Shown here in pieces: positions 9,561-16,657 of a stretch of 22,309 bases of DNA (positions are counted from its first letter, which is position 1; each line of letters begins with the position of its first letter). The translations under genes were made by a program, and so were the position numbers. The stretch is from an uncultured Oscillospiraceae bacterium (GTDB lineage Bacteria > Bacillota > Clostridia > Oscillospirales > Oscillospiraceae), in contig CAKUJA010000034.1 in the NCBI GenBank assembly GCA_934661135.1, positions 1-22,309 of the forward strand, given 5' to 3'. The notes under the pieces were generated by a model that searched no databases, had not been told where the DNA came from, and saw only the letters and a list, made by a program, of their open reading frames with translations.

Positions 9561-9691
9561 TGCAGACAGTCGGGATTATTGGCGGCGCGGACGGGCCGAC
9601 AAAGATATTCGTGTCCGGCTCCGTTTGGCCGATTGTCTTTACGGCTGCGCTTGTGGCGCTGATCGTGTTTCTGCTTGTGCGGAAAAAGTAA
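9557..9691 (+). CDS. Micro-protein with GGADGPT motif and one membrane helix
   Basis: The 43- or 44-residue protein begins MQTVGIIGGADGPTKIFVSG, continues through one hydrophobic helix (residues ~22-40) and ends RKK. The ATG at 9557 overlaps the trmB stop (ATGATG across TGA), with GGGGAGGA 7-10 nt upstream, so translational coupling is likely. The second ATG at 9560 is equally possible. GIIGGADGPT is the strongly conserved membrane motif of the beta subunits of Na+-translocating decarboxylases (OadB, GcdB, MmdB), where its Asp is implicated in Na+ handling. Those are proteins of several hundred residues with many helices, so this cannot be a working pump on its own. The good ribosome site, coupled start and terminator-like downstream structure argue for a real gene. 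Its function is unknown. Confidence 0.75.
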   Translation: MMQTVGIIGGADGPTKIFVSGSVWPIVFTAALVALIVFLLVRKK

Positions 9692-9768
9692 AAAAGCGCG
9701 GCTCCTTCCATGCGGAAGGAGAGCGTATTTGCGGCGAAGGGGCGGACGAACCTATCCGCCTGAATCCC

Positions 9769-9944
9769 CGCCGCAGCGGAAAATGCCTTCCCCTGGGGGA
9801 AGGTGGCTGAGGAGCGAAGCGGAGCAGACGGATGAGGGCGAGGAGCACTCAACCAACTGCAAACGTATCGTTTTTGCTCCCCAACCCTCATCCGCCTCGC
9901 GCTGCTCGGCACCTTCCCCGGAGGGGAAGGCATCCGCTGCGGCG
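9769..9944. mobile_element. MITE-like inverted-repeat element
   Basis: Two long imperfect inverted arms (9769-9838 and 9885-9944) surround about 46 nt of unique sequence. Each arm reads inwards CGCCGCAGCGGA, then GCCTTCCCC, a short GGGGAAGG return that makes a small hairpin in each arm, then a GAGCAG-type segment and GGATGAGGG. There is no transposase, so at best it is non-autonomous. From memory, elements with a CCTTCCCC/GGGGAAGG core are abundant between genes in some Oscillospiraceae; that is recollection, not a search. The right arm ends where the second copy of the micro-gene begins, sharing about six bases (GCGGCG). Confidence 0.6.
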
Positions 9945-10048
9945 CGGACGGGCCGACAAAGATATTCGTGTCCGGCTCCGTTTGGCCGATTGTCTTTACG
10001 GCTGCGCTTGTGGCGCTGATCGTGTTTCTGCTTGTGCGGAAAAAGTAA
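9939..10048 (+). pseudogene. 5'-truncated second copy of the GGADGPT micro-gene
   Basis: The sequence from the second Gly of the GGADGPT motif to the stop is identical to the micro-gene at 9557-9691. The starting codons are replaced by the end of the inverted-repeat element, and I see no ATG or ribosome site in this frame nearby. It therefore looks untranslated, although the frame stays open for several codons into the element. Perfect identity over 110 bp points to a recent duplication or gene conversion. Confidence 0.7.
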
Positions 10049-10086
10049 AAAAAAGCGGCTCCTTCCATGCGGAAGGAGCCGCTTTT
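10047..10086. terminator. Bidirectional terminator between the micro-gene region and the LRR gene
   Basis: A perfect 16-bp stem (10051-10066 with 10071-10086, ATGC loop) built around GCGGCTCCTTCC. On the minus strand it ends in eight T residues and closes the LRR/SLH gene, whose stop is 9 nt away. On the plus strand only TTTT follows, so it is weaker there. The equivalent hairpin after the first micro-gene copy (near 9696-9725) keeps only its inner 8-bp part. Confidence 0.85.
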
Positions 10087-10094
10087 CGTATTGT

Positions 10095-12143
10095 TTATTT
10101 GCCTAACAGTTCGCAGAACCGCATGAGGATGGTTGCCACCTCAGCGCGGCTTGCAGTGCTCTGCGGGCGAAGCTGCCCGTTGGAGCCTTGCACCAGACCT
10201 TGGCCAACGGCCCACTGCATCGCGGACACTGCCCACGCGCTGATGCTGGAAGCGTCCGTAAACTGGGTCAGATTTTCAGCCAGCGTGACCGCGTCCATAC
10301 CGTTCTTCACCGCATAGCGGAACAGCATCGTGACAAGCTGCTCGCGCGTGATTGCGCCGGTCATGTTCGCGCCGTCCGAGATCTCATATTCCATCGCCCA
10401 GCGCTGCCCGGCCTGATACCACGGCGTGCCGCTGGTGGCCTTACCGTCCAGCCGCGCGAGAATCGTGACGATCATGCCGCGCGTCGTGTCGGCGTCCGGG
10501 GAGAACAGGTTGCTGCCGGTGCCGTTCATAAGGTCTTTGTCGACCGCGTAGCTGACGGCGGAAGCGTACCACGCATTGCCCGAGACGTCCGCAAATTTGG
10601 CAGTCCCGGCCGCTTCGTTGATCGGCAGCTTCGCGGGAGCCGAGGGGGTAACAGGGACGACGGGCGCAGCCACGACCGTGACCGTGCAGGTCGCCGTTTT
10701 TTCACCGAAGGTTGCAGTAACCTTTACGTCGCCGAGCGTTGTGAGTGCTGTGTTTGGCTCGATGGTGTAGCCGTCGGTCAGGACGATCTCCTGCTCACCA
10801 TTGTTATAATTTGCCGTGACAATGAAATCTGCCGCGCTGAGCGTCGTACCGATGACATACTCGGTCTGCTTCGGCTGAACCGTGATGCCAGTCAGCGGAA
10901 GTTCAGACCACTTTGCAGTGTAGGTCTTATTCACTGCCGCAGCCGTTTTCAACATGGTCTCGCCGTCGTACCAACCAAGGAAGTGATAGCCAGCCTTGAA
11001 CGGTGTAAACAAGCCAGTCGCGCTGTCGACACTTTCCGTGGTGTTGATCTTGCCGCCATTGGTGTTTAAAATCGTTACTTCTCTACTCGGCCAGTAGTCA
11101 TCGTCGTTTGTAACCGCCGCAGCGAAATAGAGCTTCGCACCATTTTTTTGTCCGGCAAACGCATATTTAGAAAGCTGCACATCCGGATTTTCAATAATCA
11201 CGCTATCCAGACCGGTATGTTCGCCAATACGAGAAAATGCAGCGATGCCGATCGTTGTGACACTCGCAGGAATGACCAGAGTCCCTTTAAGGCCAGTTAA
11301 ACGGAACGCTGAATTTCCGATGGACGTTACAGTGGCCGGAATTGTGACCGAAGTCAACTGGGGACATTCATCCGCAAATGCGTTGTTGATAGCTGTGACA
11401 CCGTTTTCAAATGTTAAAGATGTAATTTTTGTTCCTTGGAAGATTGAAGCGCTCGGCCTAAGTTCCCCTTCGTTAATGTCGGTGTTGGTCGTAATATTAA
11501 CACCGGCTCTGATCGTGATGTCGCCGCTGATGCCGCTCTGATAGAAGCAGGACGAGCCGAGCGCCTTAAGGTTTTCGGGCAGAACAAGCTCACCTGTCAA
11601 CTTTGCATCCTGATACACCATACTCTCGCCCATGATCTTCATAGACGCCGGGAAATGCAGATTGCCTTCGGTGGTGCCGAGGTAGGTCAAGTTGGTCATC
11701 ATGGAAAATGCGTGAAGAAAAGTGCGCTCCAATGTGTTCGGCAGAATGATTTTAGTGATTGTCGTGTTTTTCTGGAATGCGCGCGGTGGGATGGCGTTGT
11801 CTTTGCAGGCAGCCTCCGAGAGATCCAGTTCCGCCAGATTCTTCAAATACGGCGTTTCGTCCGTAATTTTCGCGCTGGAATATCTACCGCTTTCAGTCGG
11901 TGTGACAACGATGCCGCTCAAGAACTGGAAGTCCGCAGGCATCAGCACCGCGCCATTGCCCGTTCGAACCTTCAGCTTTGTAATGCTGTCTAAATTGCTG
12001 TTTACGGCTTTCACTGCTTCTTGCAGCTTGCCGCTCTCTGTCAGCGTAACTTCCGTTACCTCACCGGCGGCGAGAGCCGCCGTCGGCAGCAGCGCCAGCA
12101 GCATCACTGCTGCCAATAATATGGATAGCAACCGTTTTTTCAT
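10095..12143 (-). CDS. BspA-type leucine-rich-repeat surface protein with InlB, Ig-like and SLH modules
   Basis: The 682-residue protein begins with a signal peptide (MKKRLLSILLAAVMLLALLP..., cleavage near AALAAG). Residues ~85-350 are BspA-like leucine-rich repeats (LRR_5), with recurring units such as VTIPATVTSIGNSAF and LVIPASVTTIGIAAF. One InlB B-type repeat lies near 365-425 (AGYHFLGWYDGE then TYTAKW), followed by an Ig-like module (~425-505) and a proline-containing linker. Three divergent SLH modules occupy ~515-682 (FADVSGNAWYASAVSYAVDK; AITREQLVTMLFRY; STASRAEVATILMRF). Start ATG 12143 has GGAGGA 8 nt upstream. The SLH end should anchor it to cell-wall polymers with the repeats exposed. 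Host or matrix binding is inferred from BspA relatives. It is monocistronic, with its own promoter and terminator. Confidence 0.92.
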   Translation of the reverse strand: MKKRLLSILLAAVMLLALLPTAALAAGEVTEVTLTESGKLQEAVKAVNSNLDSITKLKVRTGNGAVLMPADFQFLSGIVVTPTESGRYSSAKITDETPYLKNLAELDLSEAACKDNAIPPRAFQKNTTITKIILPNTLERTFLHAFSMMTNLTYLGTTEGNLHFPASMKIMGESMVYQDAKLTGELVLPENLKALGSSCFYQSGISGDITIRAGVNITTNTDINEGELRPSASIFQGTKITSLTFENGVTAINNAFADECPQLTSVTIPATVTSIGNSAFRLTGLKGTLVIPASVTTIGIAAFSRIGEHTGLDSVIIENPDVQLSKYAFAGQKNGAKLYFAAAVTNDDDYWPSREVTILNTNGGKINTTESVDSATGLFTPFKAGYHFLGWYDGETMLKTAAAVNKTYTAKWSELPLTGITVQPKQTEYVIGTTLSAADFIVTANYNNGEQEIVLTDGYTIEPNTALTTLGDVKVTATFGEKTATCTVTVVAAPVVPVTPSAPAKLPINEAAGTAKFADVSGNAWYASAVSYAVDKDLMNGTGSNLFSPDADTTRGMIVTILARLDGKATSGTPWYQAGQRWAMEYEISDGANMTGAITREQLVTMLFRYAVKNGMDAVTLAENLTQFTDASSISAWAVSAMQWAVGQGLVQGSNGQLRPQSTASRAEVATILMRFCELLGK

Positions 12144-12174
12144 CGTAGCTTCCTCCGTTTATAAAATATTTCGT

Positions 12175-12212
12175 CCACACGCGCGTGTGGAAAGAGAGCC
12201 GCGGCTCTCTTT
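12175..12212 (-). promoter_or_regulatory. Two adjacent perfect palindromes in the LRR-gene leader
   Basis: A 16-bp perfect palindrome (CCACACGC and its complement, 12175-12190) directly abuts a 22-bp perfect palindrome (half-site AAAGAGAGCCG, 12191-12212). Both lie between the predicted transcription start (~12218) and the ribosome site. As RNA they would form two stacked hairpins at the very 5' end, which may stabilise the message. As DNA they could be operator sites. Confidence 0.6.
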
Positions 12213-12224
12213 ATGACTATCTGT

Positions 12225-12253
12225 ATTTTACTGCATTTTTGGGCGAGGATCAA
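12225..12253 (-). promoter_or_regulatory. Promoter of the LRR/SLH gene
   Basis: Read on the minus strand: TTGATC (12253-12248), a 17-nt spacer, then TAAAAT (12230-12225). It gives a leader of about 75 nt containing the two palindromes. Confidence 0.6.
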
Positions 12254-12317
12254 TAGAAAACTTATAGTTTTTTCCTTTTTTGGAAAATCAAGACGAACAA
12301 GATACGTCTTGCAAACA

Positions 12318-12349
12318 ACCAGGGGCGGACAAGCCTGTCCGCCCCTGGT
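12318..12349 (-). terminator. REP-like hairpin, probable terminator of the ABC operon
   Basis: A perfect 13-bp stem (ACCAGGGGCGGAC / GTCCGCCCCTGGT) with a 6-nt loop, 18 nt past the stop of the second ABC gene. On the minus strand it is followed by TGTTTG, a weak T-tract. A shorter relative (GGCGGACgaacctaTCCGCC) occurs at 9741-9760, so it may belong to an intergenic repeat family that also serves as a terminator. Confidence 0.55.
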
Positions 12350-12367
12350 GTAAGTGCCGAAAAGGAA

Positions 12368-14332
12368 TTATTCCAGCTCAAACGCGCCGGTATAGAGCTG
12401 ATAATAGGTGCCGTGCTGGGCGATGAGGTCGTCGTGCGTGCCGCGCTCAATGATATGGCCGTGGTCGAGCACCAGGATCGCATCGCTGTTGCGAACCGTG
12501 GACAGGCGGTGTGCGATGACAAAGACCGTGCGCCCCTTCATCAGCGCGTCCATGCCGCGCTGGACGAGCGCTTCGGTGCGCGTGTCGATCGAGCTTGTCG
12601 CCTCGTCGAGGATCATCACCGGAGGATCGGCGACGGCGGCGCGCGCAATCGAGAGGAGCTGCCGCTGTCCCTGCGAGAGATTCGCGCCGTTGGCAGTCAG
12701 CATCGTGTTGTAGCCGTCCGGCAGACGCGTGATAAAATCGTGCGCGTTGGCGAGCTTCGCGGCGCTGATGCAGGCTTCGTCACTGGCGTCGAGCTTGCCG
12801 TAGCGGATATTGTCCATCACGGTTCCGGTAAAGAGGTTGACGTCCTGAAGGACAATGCCGAGCGAATGGCGCAGATCGGCCTTTTTGATGCGGTTGATGT
12901 TGACGCCGTCATACTTGATCTTGCCGTCGGCAATATCATAGAAGCGGTTAATCAGGTTCGTAATGGTCGTCTTGCCCGCGCCGGTCGCGCCGACGAATGC
13001 GAGCTTCTGGCCGGGCTTGGCGTAGAGCGAAATGCCGTGCAGAACGGTTTTTTCCGGTTCATAGCCGAAGTCGACGTCGAAGAAACGCACGTCGCCGCGC
13101 AGCTCCACCAGTGTGCTCTGGCCGTCGAGCGGCGGGTATTTCCAGGCCCAGGTGCCGGTGCGCTCCGCGCACTCGGTCAGGCTGCCGTCCGCGTTTTTGC
13201 GGCAGCGGACGAGCGTCACGTCGCCGGCGTCCTCCTCCGGCTGCTCGTCGAGCAGCTCGAAAATGCGCCCCGCGCCCGCGATTGCCATGACGACGGCGTT
13301 GATCTGGTCAGAGACGCGGGAGATGTTGCCGGTGAACTGCTTCGTCATGCCGAGGAACGACGCAATGACCGGAATCGAGAGCGTGCCGAGCATTGTGCCG
13401 GTGTGAAACAGGTTTTCAAACGAGATATTCGGCACGCGGCCGCCCGAGCAGACGAGCATACCGCCGATAAAGGCCGTGAGCGTGTAGAGAATGTTGCCGA
13501 TGTTATTCATAATCGGCATGAAGATGTTTGCAAAGCGGTTCGCGCTGCGCGCGTCCTCAAAGAGCTGCTCGTTGAGCCTGTCGAAGTCGGCTTCGGCGGC
13601 CTGCTCATGGCAGAACACCTGCACGACCTTCTGGCCGTTCATCATTTCCTCGATATACCCCTCGGCCTTGGCGAGCGATTTCTGCTGCCGGACGAAGAAC
13701 GTGGCGGACTTTCCGCCGATGGACTTCGTCACGCGCGTCATGGCGAAAATGCCGAGCAGCACGATCAGCATCAGCGGGAACGAGTAGTAGAGCATGATGA
13801 AGATCAGGCCGGCGCACATCAGGCCGGAGGAAAAGAGCTGCGGAAGGCTCTGCGAGATGAGCTGGCGGAGCGTATCGGTGTCGTTCGTGTAGTAGCTCAT
13901 GATGTCGCCGCGCGTGTTCTGGTCGAAGTAGCGGATCGGGAGCGTCTGCATCCGGCTGAACATCCGCGTGCGCGTGTTGTGGAGAAATCCCTGCGTAATG
14001 TGTGCCATGAGCTGCGTATAGATCGCGGCGCAGGCGACGCTGGAAAGGTAGAGCACTACCATCAAAATTACGGCCTGAATCATCTTTCCGTAGATCGCGC
14101 CCCAAGAGCTGGTCAAGCCTTCTTCAATATAGCTCGTGATGGTTTTGACGAAGATCGTCGGCGTAATGCCGATAAGGGCATTGAGCAGGATGCAGACAAT
14201 TACGACGGTGAGCTGCACGGGATAGTCGTGAAAGAGCTGCTTCATCAGGCGGGCGAACGCCTTGCCGTCCACCTTCTGGCCGCCTGCGGAGCCGCGCGGG
14301 CCGCCCTTGCCGGCTGCGTTAGTTCTGGCCAT
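12368..14332 (-). CDS. ABC exporter half-transporter, subunit with complete ATPase motifs
   Basis: A 654-residue membrane-ATPase fusion of the multidrug/lipid exporter type. The membrane domain spans about residues 25-340. A family-specific insert between the membrane and ATPase domains contains RTGTWAWKYPP. The ATPase domain shows Walker A GATGAGKT (~447), signature LSQGQRQ (~552), Walker B MILDEATSSID (~573) with the catalytic Glu, and H-loop IAHRLS (~607). Start ATG 14332 is chosen because GGAGGTG lies 8 nt upstream; a longer frame to 14524 would run inside the preceding gene. It overlaps that gene's 3' end by 14 nt, so the two are translationally linked. Together they should form a heterodimer like TM287/288, BmrCD or LmrCD. 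The substrate is unknown; the MarR neighbour suggests drugs or other small toxic compounds. Confidence 0.93.
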   Translation of the reverse strand: MARTNAAGKGGPRGSAGGQKVDGKAFARLMKQLFHDYPVQLTVVIVCILLNALIGITPTIFVKTITSYIEEGLTSSWGAIYGKMIQAVILMVVLYLSSVACAAIYTQLMAHITQGFLHNTRTRMFSRMQTLPIRYFDQNTRGDIMSYYTNDTDTLRQLISQSLPQLFSSGLMCAGLIFIMLYYSFPLMLIVLLGIFAMTRVTKSIGGKSATFFVRQQKSLAKAEGYIEEMMNGQKVVQVFCHEQAAEADFDRLNEQLFEDARSANRFANIFMPIMNNIGNILYTLTAFIGGMLVCSGGRVPNISFENLFHTGTMLGTLSIPVIASFLGMTKQFTGNISRVSDQINAVVMAIAGAGRIFELLDEQPEEDAGDVTLVRCRKNADGSLTECAERTGTWAWKYPPLDGQSTLVELRGDVRFFDVDFGYEPEKTVLHGISLYAKPGQKLAFVGATGAGKTTITNLINRFYDIADGKIKYDGVNINRIKKADLRHSLGIVLQDVNLFTGTVMDNIRYGKLDASDEACISAAKLANAHDFITRLPDGYNTMLTANGANLSQGQRQLLSIARAAVADPPVMILDEATSSIDTRTEALVQRGMDALMKGRTVFVIAHRLSTVRNSDAILVLDHGHIIERGTHDDLIAQHGTYYQLYTGAFELE

Positions 14333-16070
14333 CGTCTGCACCTCCGTTTCTGGTCTGGGATTCATAGACTTCCCGGTAGATGGCGTTTTGCGCCAGCAGC
14401 TCGTCGTGTGTGCCCACGCCGTTGATGCGTCCCTGGTCGAGAACGACAATCCGGTCGGCGTCCTGCACGGACGAGATACGCTGCGCGATGATAATTTTGG
14501 TCGTGTCTGGGATTTCAGAAGCAAACGCCTGCCGGATCAACGCGTCGGTCTTGGTGTCAACCGCGGAGGTTGAGTCGTCGAGAATCAGAATCTTCGGCTT
14601 TTTCAGCAGTGCGCGGGCAATGCAGAGCCGCTGCTTCTGCCCGCCGGAAACGTTGGTGCCGCCCTGCTCAAGGTAGGTGTCATATTTGTCCGGGAAGGAC
14701 TGGACAAATTCATCTGCCTGCGCCAGCCGGCAGGCACGGACGATGTCCTCGTCCGTCGCGTTGGGGTCGCCCCAGCGCAAGTTTTCCTTGATCGTACCGG
14801 AAAAGAGCACGTTCTTTTGCAGCACAACGGCAACCTGATTGCGCAGCGCCTCGATGTCGTACTCACGGACATCGTGTCCGCCCACGCGGACGCTGCCCTC
14901 CGTCGTGTCGTAAAGCCGCGAAATGAGCTGAATCAGGCTCGTCTTGGACGAGCCGGTGCCGCCGATGATGCCGACCGTCATACCCGAGCCGATATGCAGG
15001 TCGATGTCCTCCAGCGCGTTCCGCTCGGCCTTGGCCGAATATTTGAAGCTGACGTGGTCAAAATCAACCGCGCCATTCGGCACGTCGTAGATCGGCGACG
15101 CGGGATTGCGAAGGTCAGATTGCGTGTCGAGCACCTCCGAAATTCGTTTGGCCGACGCGGAAGCCATCGTGACCATGACGAAGATCATCGAGAGCATCAT
15201 CAGGCTCATCAAAATCGACATCGAGTAGGTAATCATGCTGGTCAGGCTGCCGACATTGAGATACGTGCCGGACGACTGCACAATCAGCTTTGCCGCAAAG
15301 TAGGAGATCAGAATCCGCGACAGATAGACGCAGAACTGCATCAGCGGCGTGTTGGTCGCCAGAATCTTCTCCGCCTTCAGGAAGTCACGGCGGACGTCGT
15401 CGGACGCAGCGGTGAACTTCTTCGTCTCATAGTCCTCACGCACGAAGCTCTTGACCACGCGCATTCCCTGCACGTTTTCCTGTACGGAGTTGTTCAGCCG
15501 GTCATATTTCTTAAAGACGGCCTTGAACAGCGGCATGGCCAGGCGCATCATGAGGATCAGGCCGATGGCCAGCAGCGGAATGGACGCAGCAAACACGAGC
15601 GACAGCTCCTTGCCAACCTTGACGGACATGATAACCGAAAAGACCAGCATCAGCGGCGCACGTACCGCCGTGCGGATAATCATCATAAATGCCTGCTGGA
15701 CGTTGGAGACGTCGGTCGTCAAGCGTGTGACGAGGGAGGACGTGGAAAACTGGTCGATGTTGGCGAACGAGAAGCTCTGGACGCGGTAGAACAGATCGTG
15801 CCGCAGATTTTTGGCAAAGCCGGTCGACGCGGCGGCGCAGAACCAGCCGGAAGCCATACCGAAGCCGAGCGAGAGCAACGCCAGCGCCAGCAGCCGGATG
15901 CCGTAGTAGAGGATGACGTCGCGCGTACAGCCGGCTTGAATCTGGTTGACGAGCTGCGCCGTGTAAAGCGGGATAATGCACTCGCAGACCACCTCACCGA
16001 CCATCAAAATCGGCGTCAGGATCGTGTCGCGCCGATATTCCCGGATACAAGCGGCAAGTCGTTTGATCAT
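14319..16070 (-). CDS. ABC exporter half-transporter, subunit with degenerate ATPase site
   Basis: A 583-residue half-transporter with an N-terminal six-helix membrane domain (~1-310) and a C-terminal ATPase domain. Walker A is GGTGSSKT (~370) and the signature is VSGGQKQR (~473). Walker B reads LILDDSTSAVD (~495), so Asp replaces the catalytic Glu. The H-loop reads IAQRIS (~525), so Gln replaces the switch His. This paired loss is the known mark of the non-hydrolysing site in heterodimeric exporters, and the next gene supplies the complete subunit. Start ATG 16070 overlaps the marR stop as ATGA, with GGAGGA 9 nt upstream, so the three genes form one tightly coupled operon. Confidence 0.94.
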   Translation of the reverse strand: MIKRLAACIREYRRDTILTPILMVGEVVCECIIPLYTAQLVNQIQAGCTRDVILYYGIRLLALALLSLGFGMASGWFCAAASTGFAKNLRHDLFYRVQSFSFANIDQFSTSSLVTRLTTDVSNVQQAFMMIIRTAVRAPLMLVFSVIMSVKVGKELSLVFAASIPLLAIGLILMMRLAMPLFKAVFKKYDRLNNSVQENVQGMRVVKSFVREDYETKKFTAASDDVRRDFLKAEKILATNTPLMQFCVYLSRILISYFAAKLIVQSSGTYLNVGSLTSMITYSMSILMSLMMLSMIFVMVTMASASAKRISEVLDTQSDLRNPASPIYDVPNGAVDFDHVSFKYSAKAERNALEDIDLHIGSGMTVGIIGGTGSSKTSLIQLISRLYDTTEGSVRVGGHDVREYDIEALRNQVAVVLQKNVLFSGTIKENLRWGDPNATDEDIVRACRLAQADEFVQSFPDKYDTYLEQGGTNVSGGQKQRLCIARALLKKPKILILDDSTSAVDTKTDALIRQAFASEIPDTTKIIIAQRISSVQDADRIVVLDQGRINGVGTHDELLAQNAIYREVYESQTRNGGADDGQN

Positions 16071-16516
16071 GGTTTTAGCTCCTCCTTGCGTTCGGAAAGA
16101 TTTTCAATGGCCCGGTCGAGCAGACAGAGCAGCGTGTCCGTTTCCTCGCGGCTAAAACCACGAAGCGTCTCCTGCTCCAGCGCATGAAACGTCTCGTGGA
16201 TGCGAAGATGAAGCTGCTCCGCTTTCTCGGTTGCGGCGATCCGCTTGCAGCGCCGGTCGTCGGGATCTGGCGTGCAGACGATGAACCCCTTGCCCTCCAG
16301 CCGCGCCAGCAGTCCGGAGACCGTCGGATGCGTCAGGTGGAAGCGCTGTTCCAGATCCTTTGGATAGACCACTTCGCCGCGGTGCTCGTGCAGATAGCGG
16401 AGCACGTAGGACTGCATGGCCGTCAGATCCACCGCAGTGAACTGCTGGTCGACGCGCTGCTTGCCAGCCTGATCGAGAAGGCGGAACCGCCGGAATAAAA
16501 ACAAATTTTCTTCCAT
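16067..16516 (-). CDS. MarR-family transcriptional regulator of the ABC operon
   Basis: A 149-residue winged-helix regulator. The DNA-binding part lies at ~50-105: a helix-turn-helix (YPKDLEQRFHLTHPTVSGLL), then the wing with DPDDRRCKRIAAT, the typical MarR D-x-R-D/R pattern. Flanking helices form the dimer interface. Start ATG 16516 has GAGGA about 7 nt upstream. The gene is first in the operon with the two ABC subunits, and a large palindrome covers its promoter, so autorepression relieved by a ligand is expected. The ligand cannot be read from the sequence. The closest general pattern is MarR plus heterodimeric exporter cassettes in Clostridia. Confidence 0.93.
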   Translation of the reverse strand: MEENLFLFRRFRLLDQAGKQRVDQQFTAVDLTAMQSYVLRYLHEHRGEVVYPKDLEQRFHLTHPTVSGLLARLEGKGFIVCTPDPDDRRCKRIAATEKAEQLHLRIHETFHALEQETLRGFSREETDTLLCLLDRAIENLSERKEELKP

Positions 16517-16536
16517 ATGCGTTCCTCATTCCAAAA

Positions 16537-16573
16537 ATGTAGCTTGCGACCTAAATTAGGTAGCAAGCTACAT
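16537..16573. promoter_or_regulatory. MarR operator: 37-bp near-perfect palindrome
   Basis: Outer arms ATGTAGCTTGC (16537-16547) and GCAAGCTACAT (16563-16573) enclose ACCTAA-A-TTAGGT (16549-16561), with a single mismatched pair (16548/16562). Each half resembles TAGGTAGCAAGCTA, so the site may hold more than one dimer. It overlaps the end of the -10 element and covers the likely transcription start. Confidence 0.8.
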
Positions 16574-16599
16574 TTTAGCAGATTCCTTTGAAATTGCAA
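16572..16599 (-). promoter_or_regulatory. Promoter of the marR-ABC operon
   Basis: On the minus strand TTGCAA (16599-16594), a 16-nt spacer, then TAAAAT (16577-16572). The last two bases of the -10 lie in the operator palindrome, as expected for steric repression. Confidence 0.65.
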
Positions 16600-16657
16600 G
16601 AGGGGAGAAGGATAGATTTCACCAAAGTTCAAGGACTGAATTTGTGCATTCTGCGCA

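Larger units (their letters stand above)
9582..10078 (+). repeat. 140-bp direct duplication of the micro-gene 3' part (9582-9721 and 9939-10078)
   Basis: Bases 9582-9691 (codons from GGADGPT to the stop) are identical to 9939-10048. The match runs on to 9721/10078 with two substitutions just after the stop codon, at a constant offset of 357 bp. The copies are separated by 217 bp that includes the inverted-repeat element at 9769-9944. The left copy keeps the gene start but has a damaged downstream hairpin. The right copy lacks the start but has the perfect terminator. Confidence 0.9.

Noticed and set aside
9557..9691. Calling the micro-gene an oxaloacetate decarboxylase beta subunit.
   Set aside because: It shares only one motif; real beta subunits have many helices and several hundred residues.
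9769..9944. CRISPR-like repeat unit or tandem repeats.
   Set aside because: The repeats are inverted, not direct with regular spacers; no CRISPR array or cas gene is present in the window.
9832..10317. A 161-codon plus-strand frame running through the second micro-gene copy into the LRR gene.
   Set aside because: It reads the duplicated segment in the wrong frame, crosses the terminator and overlaps the LRR/SLH gene.
14333..14524. N-terminal extension of the second ABC subunit.
   Set aside because: It lies wholly within the upstream ABC gene, lacks family similarity, and the ATG at 14332 has a good ribosome site.
12413..16187. Long plus-strand frames opposite the two ABC genes and marR.
   Set aside because: Antisense shadows: the minus strand has complete ATPase and winged-helix motifs with proper starts and overlaps.
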